Positions 17,262 through 25,078 of a DNA stretch of 64,000 nt are shown piece by piece. The stretch's first letter is position 1, and each line of letters starts with the position of its first letter. The stretch is from Gaetbulibacter_A aestuarii. Lineage in GTDB: Bacteria; Bacteroidota; Bacteroidia; Flavobacteriales; Flavobacteriaceae. The notes below the pieces were generated by a model. That model was not told the origin of the DNA, made no database searches, and saw only the letters and a list, made by a program, of their open reading frames with translations. The stretch is from assembly GCF_039537665.1 (NCBI RefSeq), contig NZ_BAABAY010000001.1, positions 1,488,001 through 1,552,000 on the forward strand, written 5' to 3'. The position numbers and the translations under genes were made by a program.

Positions 17262-17681
17262 ATGGCAACAAATAGAACATTTACCATGATTAAGCCTGAT
17301 GCTGTTGAGAACGGACACATTGGTGCGATATTAGAAAAAATATCAGCTTCAGGATTCCGGATTGTGGCTATGAAATTAACACAAATGACTGCTGCGGATG
17401 CTAAAACATTTTATGCGATCCATAAAGAGCGTCCGTTTTTTGGGGAACTTGTTGAGTACATGACCAGTGGCCCTATTGTAGCAGCTATTTTAGAAAAAGA
17501 CAATGCGGTTGAGGATTTTAGAACTTTAATAGGCGCAACAAATCCTGAGGAAGCAGCTGAAGGAACCATTAGAAAACTTTACGCAAAATCGATTGGTGAA
17601 AACGCTATTCACGGTAGTGATAGTGATGAAAATGCAGCTATAGAAGGCGCATTTCATTTTTCCGGTCGGGAGATGTTTTAA
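17262..17681 (+). CDS. ndk: Nucleoside diphosphate kinase
   Basis: Ndk exchanges the terminal phosphate between NTPs and NDPs through a phosphohistidine. The 139-residue sequence has the start TFTMIKPDAV, GATNPEEAAEGTIR, and the catalytic-His region NAIHGSDSDENA (family NxxHGSD). The length is normal. It is monocistronic, with a promoter box 22 bp upstream; a dispersed repeat and a strong bidirectional terminator follow it. Confidence 0.97.
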   Translation: MATNRTFTMIKPDAVENGHIGAILEKISASGFRIVAMKLTQMTAADAKTFYAIHKERPFFGELVEYMTSGPIVAAILEKDNAVEDFRTLIGATNPEEAAEGTIRKLYAKSIGENAIHGSDSDENAAIEGAFHFSGREMF

Positions 17682-17692
17682 ATTACTGCTGC

Positions 17693-17757
17693 CGCGTTAG
17701 GGATTGAAGCAAGCTACCTTGTAGCGCGGAAAGCCCGACCCGCTGGGGAACGCCCAA
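17693..17757. repeat. Dispersed intergenic repeat, copy 1
   Basis: This 65-bp noncoding element begins CGCGTTAGGGATTGA and ends with AAAGCCCGACCC then GGGAACGCCC. Its inner hairpin is GCTAC-CTT-GTAGC. A second copy lies at 26434-26530. The outer ends carry short inverted GCGTT/AACGC. Similar elements are, to my knowledge, scattered through Flavobacteriaceae genomes between genes. Confidence 0.7.
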
Positions 17758-17776
17758 AGAGATATAAACTAAAAAA

Positions 17777-17803
17777 GGGAACCTAAACTGGTTCCCTTTT
17801 TTT
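17777..17803. terminator. Bidirectional terminator between ndk and cold-shock gene
   Basis: GGGAACC (17777-17783) and GGTTCCC (17790-17796) enclose TAAACT, with six A before and seven T after. Confidence 0.9.
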
Positions 17804-17827
17804 AATGAAAGTTTGAAAGTGTATATC

Positions 17828-18019
17828 TTAGATTACTCTTACGTTTACGGCGTTTAGCCCTTTTCTTCCTTCTTGTAAATCGAATTCTACGTTATCGCCT
17901 TGACGAATTTCTTCAGTTAAACCGGAAACGTGTACGAAATGTTCTTTTTGTGTGTCATCCTCAACGATAAAACCAAAACCTTTAGTGTCGTTGAAGAATT
18001 TTACTGTACCTTTTGTCAT
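17828..18019 (-). CDS. Cold-shock domain protein
   Basis: This 63-residue, single-domain OB-fold protein binds single-stranded RNA/DNA. It has the RNP1 motif KGFGFI (residues 13-18) and an RNP2 motif HFVHVS, a slight variant of VFVHFS. Small size and composition match CspA-type RNA chaperones. It is monocistronic, with a promoter box 27 bp upstream. There is no long 5' leader, unlike the cold-inducible cspA of enterobacteria, so cold induction by a leader thermosensor is not suggested. Confidence 0.93.
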   Translation of the reverse strand: MTKGTVKFFNDTKGFGFIVEDDTQKEHFVHVSGLTEEIRQGDNVEFDLQEGRKGLNAVNVRVI

Positions 18020-18045
18020 TATGTAATAATTAATAAATTTTGCAA

Positions 18046-18053
18046 CAAAGGTA
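18046..18053 (-). promoter_or_regulatory. Cold-shock gene promoter -7 box (TACCTTTG on minus strand)
   Basis: The plus strand reads CAAAGGTA, the reverse complement of TACCTTTG, 27 bp upstream of the start codon. Confidence 0.55.
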
Positions 18054-18115
18054 CGGTAAATTGTGATATGTTGTAGGAATAAAAGTGTTTATTTCAAATT
18101 ATTTTTAAGAATTAA

Positions 18116-18412
18116 TTATCTTAAAATCAGTTTTTTAATAAGGGGTTTACCCAGCGCTTCGTTAAGCATGTTGATTATTTTTTGCTTTCCGTAGCTTAGT
18201 TCTTCGCGTAATACGCTAGAACTGAGTTTTACATATAAAGTATCATGCTCCAGATTTACGCTCGTGGTGTAGTTGTTTACGCCGTTACCCATTAATTCCC
18301 GCCAGGCCTCGGCAACATGAACTTTGTTCAGTCCGCCCTCAAGTTTGTTGGTCTCAACAAATTCCTTTAAGGCATCACTAAGACTCAAATGTTCATTGTT
18401 TCGTTTTGCCAT
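18116..18412 (-). CDS. DUF721/DciA-like protein
   Basis: This 98-residue protein has the DUF721 pattern: LSDALKEFVETNKLEGGLNKVHVAEAW (start split for length), then LYVKLSSSVLREELSYGKQKIINMLN. DciA proteins of this family load or assist the replicative helicase DnaB in many bacteria that lack DnaC/DnaI. Its position 2 bp after recF is the usual arrangement in Bacteroidota and points to replication or repair. Functional equivalence to DciA is inferred. Confidence 0.8.
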   Translation of the reverse strand: MAKRNNEHLSLSDALKEFVETNKLEGGLNKVHVAEAWRELMGNGVNNYTTSVNLEHDTLYVKLSSSVLREELSYGKQKIINMLNEALGKPLIKKLILR

Positions 18413-18414
18413 AA

Positions 18415-19494
18415 CTATAATTTAAATATTTCGTAGGATTGATGAACTTGTTTTACGGCGTTCTCAGTACGATCAGCATGGGTATCGCTAATAAATAACT
18501 GTCCGAAATTTTCATCATCCACCAATTTGATTATTTGTGCGACTCGATTTTCATCTAATTTATCGAAAATATCATCGAGGAGCAAAATAGGATTTACGCC
18601 ACTTTGGTTTTTTATAAAATCGAATTGAGCCAGCTTCAAAGCAATCAAAAACGATTTTTGTTGTCCCTGACTCCCGAATTTTTTGATGGGATGCTCTTCA
18701 ATATCGAATAAAAGGTCGTCCTTATGAATACCAACACTGGTGTATTGCAAGCTGCGGTCTTTACCAATGTTTTTTTCAAGCAGTGTTTTAAGATCTGAAT
18801 CGAAAAGATCACTTTTATAACTTAGTGAAACCACTTCATTACCATTACTTATGGCGAGATATCGATCTTTGAAAATAGGAATAAAGGTCTTTAAAAAGGC
18901 ATCGCGTTTATCAAAAATAACCTGTCCGTAATCGTTAAGTTGTGTGTTATAAACATCTAAAGTATCTTGGTTGTAGGTATGATTTAATACGAAATATTTT
19001 AATAATGCATTGCGTTGGGCGAGTACTTTATTATAATTGATAAGGGCATTGAGGTAACTTTTGTCGCCCTGTGAAATAACACTGTCAATAAATTTTCTTC
19101 TTGTGTCACTGCCTTCTATGATTAAGTCGCGATCGGCCGGTGAAATGATCACCAAGGGTAAAAATCCAATATGCTCGCTAAACTTTTCATAAGGTTTACC
19201 ATTTCGCTTGATCACTTTTTTTTGTCCCCGTTTCAGACTAACAATGATTTTTTCTTCAGTCCCTTCTTTATCATAATCACCTTGAACCACAAAAAAATCC
19301 TCGTCGTGTTTTATGTTTTGGGTGGCTATCGGGTTAAAGTAACTTTTTCCAAAGGACAAGTGGTAAATGGCATCCAGTACATTGGTTTTTCCAATACCGT
19401 TATTTCCAACCACACAATTAATTTTAGCATTGAATTGGAACACTTTACTGTCGAAGTTTTTATAATTGAGTAGGGAAAGGGATTTTAAAATCAT
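18415..19494 (-). CDS. recF: DNA replication and repair protein RecF
   Basis: RecF is an SMC-like ATPase that helps load RecA at single-strand gaps with RecO and RecR. The 359-residue protein has the Walker A motif VGNNGIGKTNVLDAI near residue 30, the signature region KFGSQGQQKSFLIALKLAQ and Walker B ILLLDDIFDKLDENR near 300. All three ATPase motifs are intact. It is the first gene of a recF-dciA pair and is divergent from the TPR protein gene. Confidence 0.95.
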   Translation of the reverse strand: MILKSLSLLNYKNFDSKVFQFNAKINCVVGNNGIGKTNVLDAIYHLSFGKSYFNPIATQNIKHDEDFFVVQGDYDKEGTEEKIIVSLKRGQKKVIKRNGKPYEKFSEHIGFLPLVIISPADRDLIIEGSDTRRKFIDSVISQGDKSYLNALINYNKVLAQRNALLKYFVLNHTYNQDTLDVYNTQLNDYGQVIFDKRDAFLKTFIPIFKDRYLAISNGNEVVSLSYKSDLFDSDLKTLLEKNIGKDRSLQYTSVGIHKDDLLFDIEEHPIKKFGSQGQQKSFLIALKLAQFDFIKNQSGVNPILLLDDIFDKLDENRVAQIIKLVDDENFGQLFISDTHADRTENAVKQVHQSYEIFKL

Positions 19495-19601
19495 ATAGGA
19501 AACGACTTTATACGCGTTGCTTTGGTGTTTTTAGCTCAAAAGGATATGCAAATTATTGAAAAATATCAAATAAATACGCTTTTAGTTAGGAAGAAAAATT
19601 A

Positions 19602-19609
19602 TATTTTTG
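19602..19609 (+). promoter_or_regulatory. Promoter -7 box (TATTTTTG)
   Basis: TATTTTTG fits TAnnTTTG and lies 31 bp before the ATG at 19641. Confidence 0.6.
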
Positions 19610-19640
19610 CGCCACAATAAACAAGCATAAGACTTTTAGC

Positions 19641-20411
19641 ATGGCTACGTATAAAAAGAGAGGTCACAAACCTAAAACGAAAGAGGACAAGCAAAACGCT
19701 ATTGAAGAGCAATCAACCACGGCGGGTGTATTTAATACCCTGGATGAAACGGCCTCGAAGACTGAGGATTTTGTACAGAAAAACCAAAAATATATATTCA
19801 TTATCATCGGAATTGTTGCGGTAGTTGTTCTGGGCTCTTTGGTTTATAAGGAGTTCATTCACAAGCCAAAACAAACCACTGCGATGAACGATATGTTCCA
19901 GGCACAGAAATACTTCAATGAAGCTATTAATGACGCAGACAACGATTCATTGTATAATTTGGCGCTAAATGGTGGTGAAGGAAAATTTGGAATGTTAGAC
20001 ATTATCGATCAGTACGGTGGCACAGATGCAGCTAACTTAGCGAACTACTATGCCGGAACAGCCTATTTAAAATTAAAGGATTACCAAAATGCTGTGACAT
20101 ATTTAAGTGATTTTGAAAGTGATGATGAGATCCTTGCGCCTTTAGCGAAGGGAAATATTGGAGATGCTTTTATTCAGTTGAATCAACCTGAAGATGCTTT
20201 AGGATATTATGAAGAAGCTGCGAACATGCGCGATAACGAATACACCACACCAATGTATTTATTTAAGGCCGGAACAACTGCTTTAGATCTTGGACAAGCT
20301 GATAAAGCGCTTAAATATTTTAAGCGTATTAAAGAGGATTATCCAAAATCGTCTGAGGCAGAATCAGTTGAGGTTTTTATCGGTAAAGCTGAGGTGCTTG
20401 CCAAGAAATAA
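19641..20411 (+). CDS. Membrane-anchored tetratricopeptide repeat protein
   Basis: This 256-residue protein has a charged cytoplasmic N-terminus (about 50 residues), one membrane helix near residues 52-70 (YIFIIIGIVAVVVLGSLVY), and a periplasmic TPR region. Helical repeats show YAGTAYLKLKDYQNAVTYL, GDAFIQLNQPEDALGYYEEA and GTTALDLGQADKALKYFKRI. The layout is that of YfgM/CpoB-like ancillary proteins, which work with periplasmic chaperones. It is 12 bp before ribH and likely co-transcribed, though with no obvious functional link. Confidence 0.82.
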   Translation: MATYKKRGHKPKTKEDKQNAIEEQSTTAGVFNTLDETASKTEDFVQKNQKYIFIIIGIVAVVVLGSLVYKEFIHKPKQTTAMNDMFQAQKYFNEAINDADNDSLYNLALNGGEGKFGMLDIIDQYGGTDAANLANYYAGTAYLKLKDYQNAVTYLSDFESDDEILAPLAKGNIGDAFIQLNQPEDALGYYEEAANMRDNEYTTPMYLFKAGTTALDLGQADKALKYFKRIKEDYPKSSEAESVEVFIGKAEVLAKK

Positions 20412-20423
20412 TTCCAAGGTAAT

Positions 20424-20909
20424 ATGGCTACGGCAAATAAAAATTTATCACAATACGATAAAGCAACAATCCCAGACGCGAGTAAATTTCGGTTTGGGAT
20501 TGTTGTTTCTGAGTGGAATGATAGTATCACCGAAAATCTTTATCAGGGGGCTTATGACGCTTTAATAGAAAATGGTGTTTTGCCCAGCAATATTATTCGT
20601 TGGAACGTGCCCGGAAGTTTTGAACTGGTATATGGATGTAAAAAAATGCAAGATCGTATGGTGAATGCTATTATTGCCATAGGAAGCGTGATCCAGGGAG
20701 AAACCAAGCATTTCGATTTTGTTTGCGAGGCTGTTTCACAGGGCATCAAAGATTTGAATGTTAAGGGTGAAACGCCCGTTATTTTTTGTGTTCTAACTGA
20801 TAATACCTTGCAACAAGCTAAGGACCGCGCCGGTGGTAAGCATGGCAATAAAGGGACTGAAGCCGCTATTGCAGCCATCAAAATGGCAGAACTTCGCAAG
20901 AATAGCTAA
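20424..20909 (+). CDS. ribH: 6,7-dimethyl-8-ribityllumazine synthase
   Basis: RibH condenses 5-amino-6-ribitylamino-uracil with 3,4-dihydroxybutanone phosphate in riboflavin synthesis. The 161-residue protein has the family blocks VVSEWNDSITENLYQGAYDAL, VPGSFELVYGCKKM, IAIGSVIQGETKHFDFVCEAV and FCVLTDNTLQQAKDRAGGKHGNKG (each motif quoted only in part here). The catalytic His region is GETKHFD. The length is normal. No FMN riboswitch is visible upstream. Confidence 0.95.
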   Translation: MATANKNLSQYDKATIPDASKFRFGIVVSEWNDSITENLYQGAYDALIENGVLPSNIIRWNVPGSFELVYGCKKMQDRMVNAIIAIGSVIQGETKHFDFVCEAVSQGIKDLNVKGETPVIFCVLTDNTLQQAKDRAGGKHGNKGTEAAIAAIKMAELRKNS

Positions 20910-21045
20910 GTAACATCGCATTCACTTTCTAAAATTTCGGTTACCTTGGTGATTACCTCATGGTAACTTTGTAAGTTGATTTTTCATCTTCAGCTTTGTT
21001 AACAATTTTTGCCAAATCCCGTTTAGGTTTCTGCCTATTTTTAAG

Positions 21046-21053
21046 TACTTTTG
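21046..21053 (+). promoter_or_regulatory. Promoter -7 box (TACTTTTG)
   Basis: TACTTTTG fits TAnnTTTG and is 21 bp before the ATG at 21075. A possible TTG start at 21051 overlaps this box, which argues for the downstream ATG. Confidence 0.55.
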
Positions 21054-21074
21054 AAGGATAACCAGAGGAGCATC

Positions 21075-21314
21075 ATGTTCAAACAACGTAAACCCAGACG
21101 CTTTAATTATCAGCCTAAATTTTCTCAGGAAAATCAAGCGCGGACTGCCGATGGTGAAGCAGAAGATGACAACAAAGCATTTCTGAGGCAATGGCGGGAA
21201 GAACGTCGTGCAAGACGTAAATCGCGCCCTATGTTTTCGATGCGTACCTTGCTCATTGTTTTGGTATTATTATTGATTTGTATTTACATGTTACAACATA
21301 AATACATTCAATAA
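21075..21314 (+). CDS. Small tail-anchored membrane protein with RRFNY motif (1)
   Basis: This 79-residue protein, if started at the ATG at 21075, begins MFKQRKPRRFNYQPKFSQEN. It is strongly basic in the middle (REERRARRKSR) and has one C-terminal membrane helix (TLLIVLVLLLICIYML). GAGGAG just before this ATG could serve as a ribosome-binding site. It shares the RFNYxP motif and layout with the next gene, so the two are probably paralogs. I know no function; neighbours are ribH and mutL. Confidence 0.7.
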   Translation: MFKQRKPRRFNYQPKFSQENQARTADGEAEDDNKAFLRQWREERRARRKSRPMFSMRTLLIVLVLLLICIYMLQHKYIQ

Positions 21315-21325
21315 AAAATAAGATT

Positions 21326-21616
21326 ATGGGAATTTTTAGCACACGAAGAAATAAGCGTTTCAACTACATGCCTCGTTATTTTGATAATAAAGGTAAGGAT
21401 GGTAGTCCGTTTGAAATGAAGCATAAGTTTGATGATTTCAGACAGACAGTTGGAAGTCAAAAAGGACTTAAAACTAAGTTCAAAAAAGCCTGGAGTGATT
21501 ATAAAGATAACCCAAATCGTGAAGCCAACAGACGTGTGCTTATTATTATTGGTATCCTGGTTTTAATATTTTTATTCATAATCGATTTCGATTTATCTAT
21601 CTTCTTTTCTAAATAA
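21326..21616 (+). CDS. Small tail-anchored membrane protein with KRFNY motif (2)
   Basis: This 96-residue protein begins MGIFSTRRNKRFNYMPRYFD, has a basic, helical middle (KTKFKKAWSDYKDN) and ends in one hydrophobic helix (VLIIIGILVLIFLFIIDF). It resembles the preceding gene in the RFNYxP start and C-terminal anchor. Such proteins are sometimes labelled 'riboflavin synthase subunit beta' in flavobacterial genomes, apparently because of the nearby ribH; nothing in the sequence supports that label. It is 4 bp before mutL and probably co-transcribed. Confidence 0.75.
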   Translation: MGIFSTRRNKRFNYMPRYFDNKGKDGSPFEMKHKFDDFRQTVGSQKGLKTKFKKAWSDYKDNPNREANRRVLIIIGILVLIFLFIIDFDLSIFFSK

Positions 21617-21620
21617 ATCT

Positions 21621-23477
21621 ATGTCAGACGTCATACAGCTTTTACCAGACCATGTCGCAAACCAAATTGCTGCTGGAGAAGTTGTACAACGACCAGCCTC
21701 AGTAGTTAAGGAACTTATGGAAAACGCCATAGATGCGGAGGCCCAAACCATAAAACTTATTGTGAAGGATGCGGGTAAAACCCTTATTCAGGTTATTGAT
21801 GATGGTAATGGCATGAGTCCAACAGATGCCCGTTTGAGTTTTGAACGGCATGCCACATCAAAAATTCGATCTGCTGAAGACCTTTTTCAATTGCATACCA
21901 AGGGATTTCGTGGTGAGGCGCTAGCCAGTATCGCGGCCATAGCCCATGTTGAACTAAAAACCAAGCAAATTGGGGATGAAGTAGGGACGGCCCTGGTTAT
22001 TGAAGGAAGTGAGATAAGTTCTCAGGAGGTGGTTGTAACACCAAAAGGGACCTCCGTTTCAGTTAAAAACCTCTTTTTTAATATTCCCGCAAGGCGGAAT
22101 TTTTTAAAGTCGAATTCAGTAGAATTACGACACATCATTGATGAGTTTCATCGGGTCGCTATGGCACATCCCGGTTTAAGTTTTTCTATGTATCACAATG
22201 GAAGCGAAAGTTTTAATTTGCCTGTGAGCAATTATCGGCAACGCATCGTGAATATTTTTGGAAGTAAAACGAATGAGAAACTGGTACCGGTAACCGAAGA
22301 GACCGAAGTTGTAAATATTTCCGGTTTTGTGGGCAAGCCTGAGTTTGCTAAAAAAACGCGTGGCGAACAGTATTTCTTTGTGAATCACAGGTTTATTAAA
22401 AGTCCGTATTTAAATCACGCCATTGGAGCGGCTTTCGAAGGACTTTTAAAACAAGGTACACATCCAAGCTATTTTCTATATCTTGAGGTTGATCCGCAAA
22501 CCATCGATATCAATATTCATCCTACAAAAACCGAAATAAAGTTCGATGATGAACATACGATTTATGCCCTTTTGCGTTCAGCGGTAAAGCATAGTTTAGG
22601 GCAATTCAATATTGCTCCCGTTTTAGATTTCGATCAGGATGAGAATTTACAAACACCTTATCATTTAAGAAATAAACCGGCTAGTGCTCCGGGTATCGAG
22701 GTAGATCGGAATTTTAATCCGTTCCGAGAGGAAACGGCTTCCAGACCGAAACAACAGAGCAGTCGTTTTAGTAAGCCTGCACCACAACAATGGGAAAGCC
22801 TGTATGTAGGCCTGGAATCAAAAAGTTCCGAAAGTTCGGATAATTTCAGTGAGGTTCATTTTGAAAGCGACCCAGAAACAACCTCAATGTTCGATGATAC
22901 ACAGGAAAACCTTAATAATCAAAGTACTTATCAACTTCATAATAAATACATTGTAAGTCCGATTAAATCGGGTATGTTGGTGATAGACCAACACCGGGCG
23001 CATCAACGTATCTTATATGAAGACTATTTAAAAAATATTACGATAAAAGAAGCGGTAACCCAGCAATTGCTTTTTCCATTGACGATGCATTTTTCAAAAC
23101 AGGAAATTGCGATGATCTCACAATTGAAGGAGGATCTTGAAGCAGCCGGTTTTATTTTTGATGAAGTGAAAAACGAAACGGTTTCGGTAAGTGGTGTACC
23201 GGTTGGCGTTTCCGAAAGTGAGGTGTCCATTATTTTGGAGGCTTTGTTACGCGATGTTGAGAATGATGTACCCGACACGCATTTTAGTGCCGTGGATCTG
23301 TTGGCCAAATCCATTGCCAAAAGTTTAGCGATTAAAACCGGCCAACATTTACAAAAAGATGAACAGGAACATTTGGTAAATAAGTTGTTTGCTTGTAAAG
23401 AACCCAATGTTTCTCCTACTAATAAACCCACGTTTATCACGATGAGCGTTGATGAACTGGATAAAAAATTTATATAG
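21621..23477 (+). CDS. mutL: DNA mismatch repair protein MutL
   Basis: MutL couples MutS mismatch recognition to downstream repair. The 618-residue protein has the N-terminal GHKL ATPase: LPDHVANQIAAGEVVQRPAS at residues 8-27, DDGNGM and the GFRGEALASIAA lid. The C-terminal dimerisation domain has VIDQHRAHQRILYEDY. An intact DQHA(x)2E(x)4E endonuclease motif is approximated by DQHRAHQRILYE: the usual Ala after His is Arg, so nicking activity should be checked. A low-complexity linker spans about residues 340-440. Confidence 0.95.
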   Translation: MSDVIQLLPDHVANQIAAGEVVQRPASVVKELMENAIDAEAQTIKLIVKDAGKTLIQVIDDGNGMSPTDARLSFERHATSKIRSAEDLFQLHTKGFRGEALASIAAIAHVELKTKQIGDEVGTALVIEGSEISSQEVVVTPKGTSVSVKNLFFNIPARRNFLKSNSVELRHIIDEFHRVAMAHPGLSFSMYHNGSESFNLPVSNYRQRIVNIFGSKTNEKLVPVTEETEVVNISGFVGKPEFAKKTRGEQYFFVNHRFIKSPYLNHAIGAAFEGLLKQGTHPSYFLYLEVDPQTIDINIHPTKTEIKFDDEHTIYALLRSAVKHSLGQFNIAPVLDFDQDENLQTPYHLRNKPASAPGIEVDRNFNPFREETASRPKQQSSRFSKPAPQQWESLYVGLESKSSESSDNFSEVHFESDPETTSMFDDTQENLNNQSTYQLHNKYIVSPIKSGMLVIDQHRAHQRILYEDYLKNITIKEAVTQQLLFPLTMHFSKQEIAMISQLKEDLEAAGFIFDEVKNETVSVSGVPVGVSESEVSIILEALLRDVENDVPDTHFSAVDLLAKSIAKSLAIKTGQHLQKDEQEHLVNKLFACKEPNVSPTNKPTFITMSVDELDKKFI

Positions 23478-23479
23478 TT

Positions 23480-24229
23480 ATGATGCGAATTACAGATACC
23501 GTTAAACATTTGATAATTATCAATGTGATTGTTTTTGTTGGGATGCTTACTATAGGTAGAAACGGTATGTTTGATAGTCTATTTGCGATGCATTTCCCAA
23601 ATAATAAGGCCTTCGAACCCTGGCAAGTAGTAACCCACATGTTCATGCATGCTAATTTTATGCACATTGGTTTTAATATGTTAGCCCTGTGGATGTTTGG
23701 CTCCCCTGTAGAACAGGTATTAGGCTCAAAACGATTTCTATTTATATATTTTTCTGCCGGATTGGGTGCCGTAGCATTACAAACTGGATATTATTACTGG
23801 CAATATTTACCGGATTATAACGCTTTATTGAATTCAGGTTTAACTGCTGAAAGTATAAAATCTATGCTCACTAGCGGACAAACATCTGGAGCTTTATCCC
23901 AATTACAAGTGGATCAATTACGACATATTTTTCCATTCTATAATGCGGTAATGGTAGGAGCATCGGGCTGTATTATGGGAATTTTAGCGGCTTTTGGAAT
24001 GATGAATCCCGAGGCTAGATTGATGATGATCTTCTTGCCGATCCCAATCAAAGCGAAATATTTTATTCCGGGAATTATTATTTTAGATTTGATATCAGGA
24101 CTAACCGGAAAATCGTTCTTTAGTCCGAGTAATACCGCATTTTTTGCCCACGTTGGAGGAGCTTTGATAGGTTTTATAATTATGTGGTACTGGAAAAAGA
24201 ATCAGTTTAATAACAAACGCTGGTATTAA
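23480..24229 (+). CDS. Rhomboid intramembrane serine protease (1)
   Basis: This 249-residue multi-pass protein has the rhomboid features HMFMHANFMHIGFNMLALW (L1 and TM2), the nucleophile Ser162 in GASGCIMG and the paired His224 in AHVGGALIG. The catalytic dyad is intact, so proteolysis within the membrane is expected; substrates are unknown. It starts 2 bp after mutL and overlaps the next rhomboid by one base (TAATG), indicating coupling. Confidence 0.92.
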   Translation: MMRITDTVKHLIIINVIVFVGMLTIGRNGMFDSLFAMHFPNNKAFEPWQVVTHMFMHANFMHIGFNMLALWMFGSPVEQVLGSKRFLFIYFSAGLGAVALQTGYYYWQYLPDYNALLNSGLTAESIKSMLTSGQTSGALSQLQVDQLRHIFPFYNAVMVGASGCIMGILAAFGMMNPEARLMMIFLPIPIKAKYFIPGIIILDLISGLTGKSFFSPSNTAFFAHVGGALIGFIIMWYWKKNQFNNKRWY

Positions 24230-25074
24230 TGAGCGATTTTTTACAAGACATAAAGTATAAATACGCCCGTCTCAATGTTCTCGAAAAGATCATTGTGGTA
24301 AACGTGATCATTTTTTTATTGAGTCTGGTTCTTCGAAAATATTTTTTCTGGTTTGAATTGCCAAGTGATTTTTCTGAGGCCATTGTAAAACCATGGACAA
24401 TCGTAACCTATGCCTTTTTGCATTATGAACCACTTCACATCCTATTTAATATGTTGTGGTTGTATGTTATAGGGCGCATGTTCTTAAATCTGTTCAGTGC
24501 GAAAATGGCTTTGAATGTTTATTTTCTTGGAGCTATAAGTGGCGGAATTTTGTTTGTAGCTTGTTATTCTCTATTTCCAGAGACCTTTGGACGGAATTAC
24601 CTTGTTGGTGCTTCTGCTGCGGTTCGGGCCTTACTTATCTTTTTGTGTGCTTATATGCCCAATCAGGAATTACGCGTTTTTACTTTTAATATCAAATTAT
24701 GGTATATCGGAGCCTTCGTGGTTATTCTGGATATCATAGGTGTATTTGGAGTGAATTCCGGAGGTAATTTGGCTCATTTAGGAGGTGCCATTTTAGGGTA
24801 TTTCTACGCAAAACAACTAACAAAAGGCAAGGATATCGGTTCCGGTTTTGCAAAGTTTATGGATGGTATAGTCGACTTTTTTAAATTCAAAAAGAAAGGG
24901 CCATTAAAAACCGTTCATAAGAATAAAAGTAAGGTAGGCGGTTATACTAAATCTGATTTTGGTGAGTTTAATGACCAAAAGAAAATCGACGTTATTCTGG
25001 ATAAAATCAGTAAAAGTGGTTACGATAGTTTAACCGAAGAAGAAAAGGAATATTTATTCAGAGCCGGTAAATAG
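24229..25074 (+). CDS. Rhomboid intramembrane serine protease (2)
   Basis: This 281-residue second rhomboid has FLHYEPLHILFNMLWLYVIG, Ser129 in VGASAAVRALL and His183 in LAHLGGAILG. The GxSx motif is GASA rather than GASG, which is common in this subgroup. After the last membrane segment there is a cytoplasmic tail of about 75 residues, ending in a helical segment (DVILDKISKSGYDSLTEEEK) similar to tails of other flavobacterial rhomboids. It forms a coupled pair with the preceding gene. Confidence 0.9.
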   Translation: MSDFLQDIKYKYARLNVLEKIIVVNVIIFLLSLVLRKYFFWFELPSDFSEAIVKPWTIVTYAFLHYEPLHILFNMLWLYVIGRMFLNLFSAKMALNVYFLGAISGGILFVACYSLFPETFGRNYLVGASAAVRALLIFLCAYMPNQELRVFTFNIKLWYIGAFVVILDIIGVFGVNSGGNLAHLGGAILGYFYAKQLTKGKDIGSGFAKFMDGIVDFFKFKKKGPLKTVHKNKSKVGGYTKSDFGEFNDQKKIDVILDKISKSGYDSLTEEEKEYLFRAGK

Positions 25075-25078
25075 TTAC

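Noticed and set aside
21051..21074. TTG start for the first small RFNY protein
   Set aside because: It overlaps the TACTTTTG promoter box; the ATG at 21075 with GAGGAG before it fits better.
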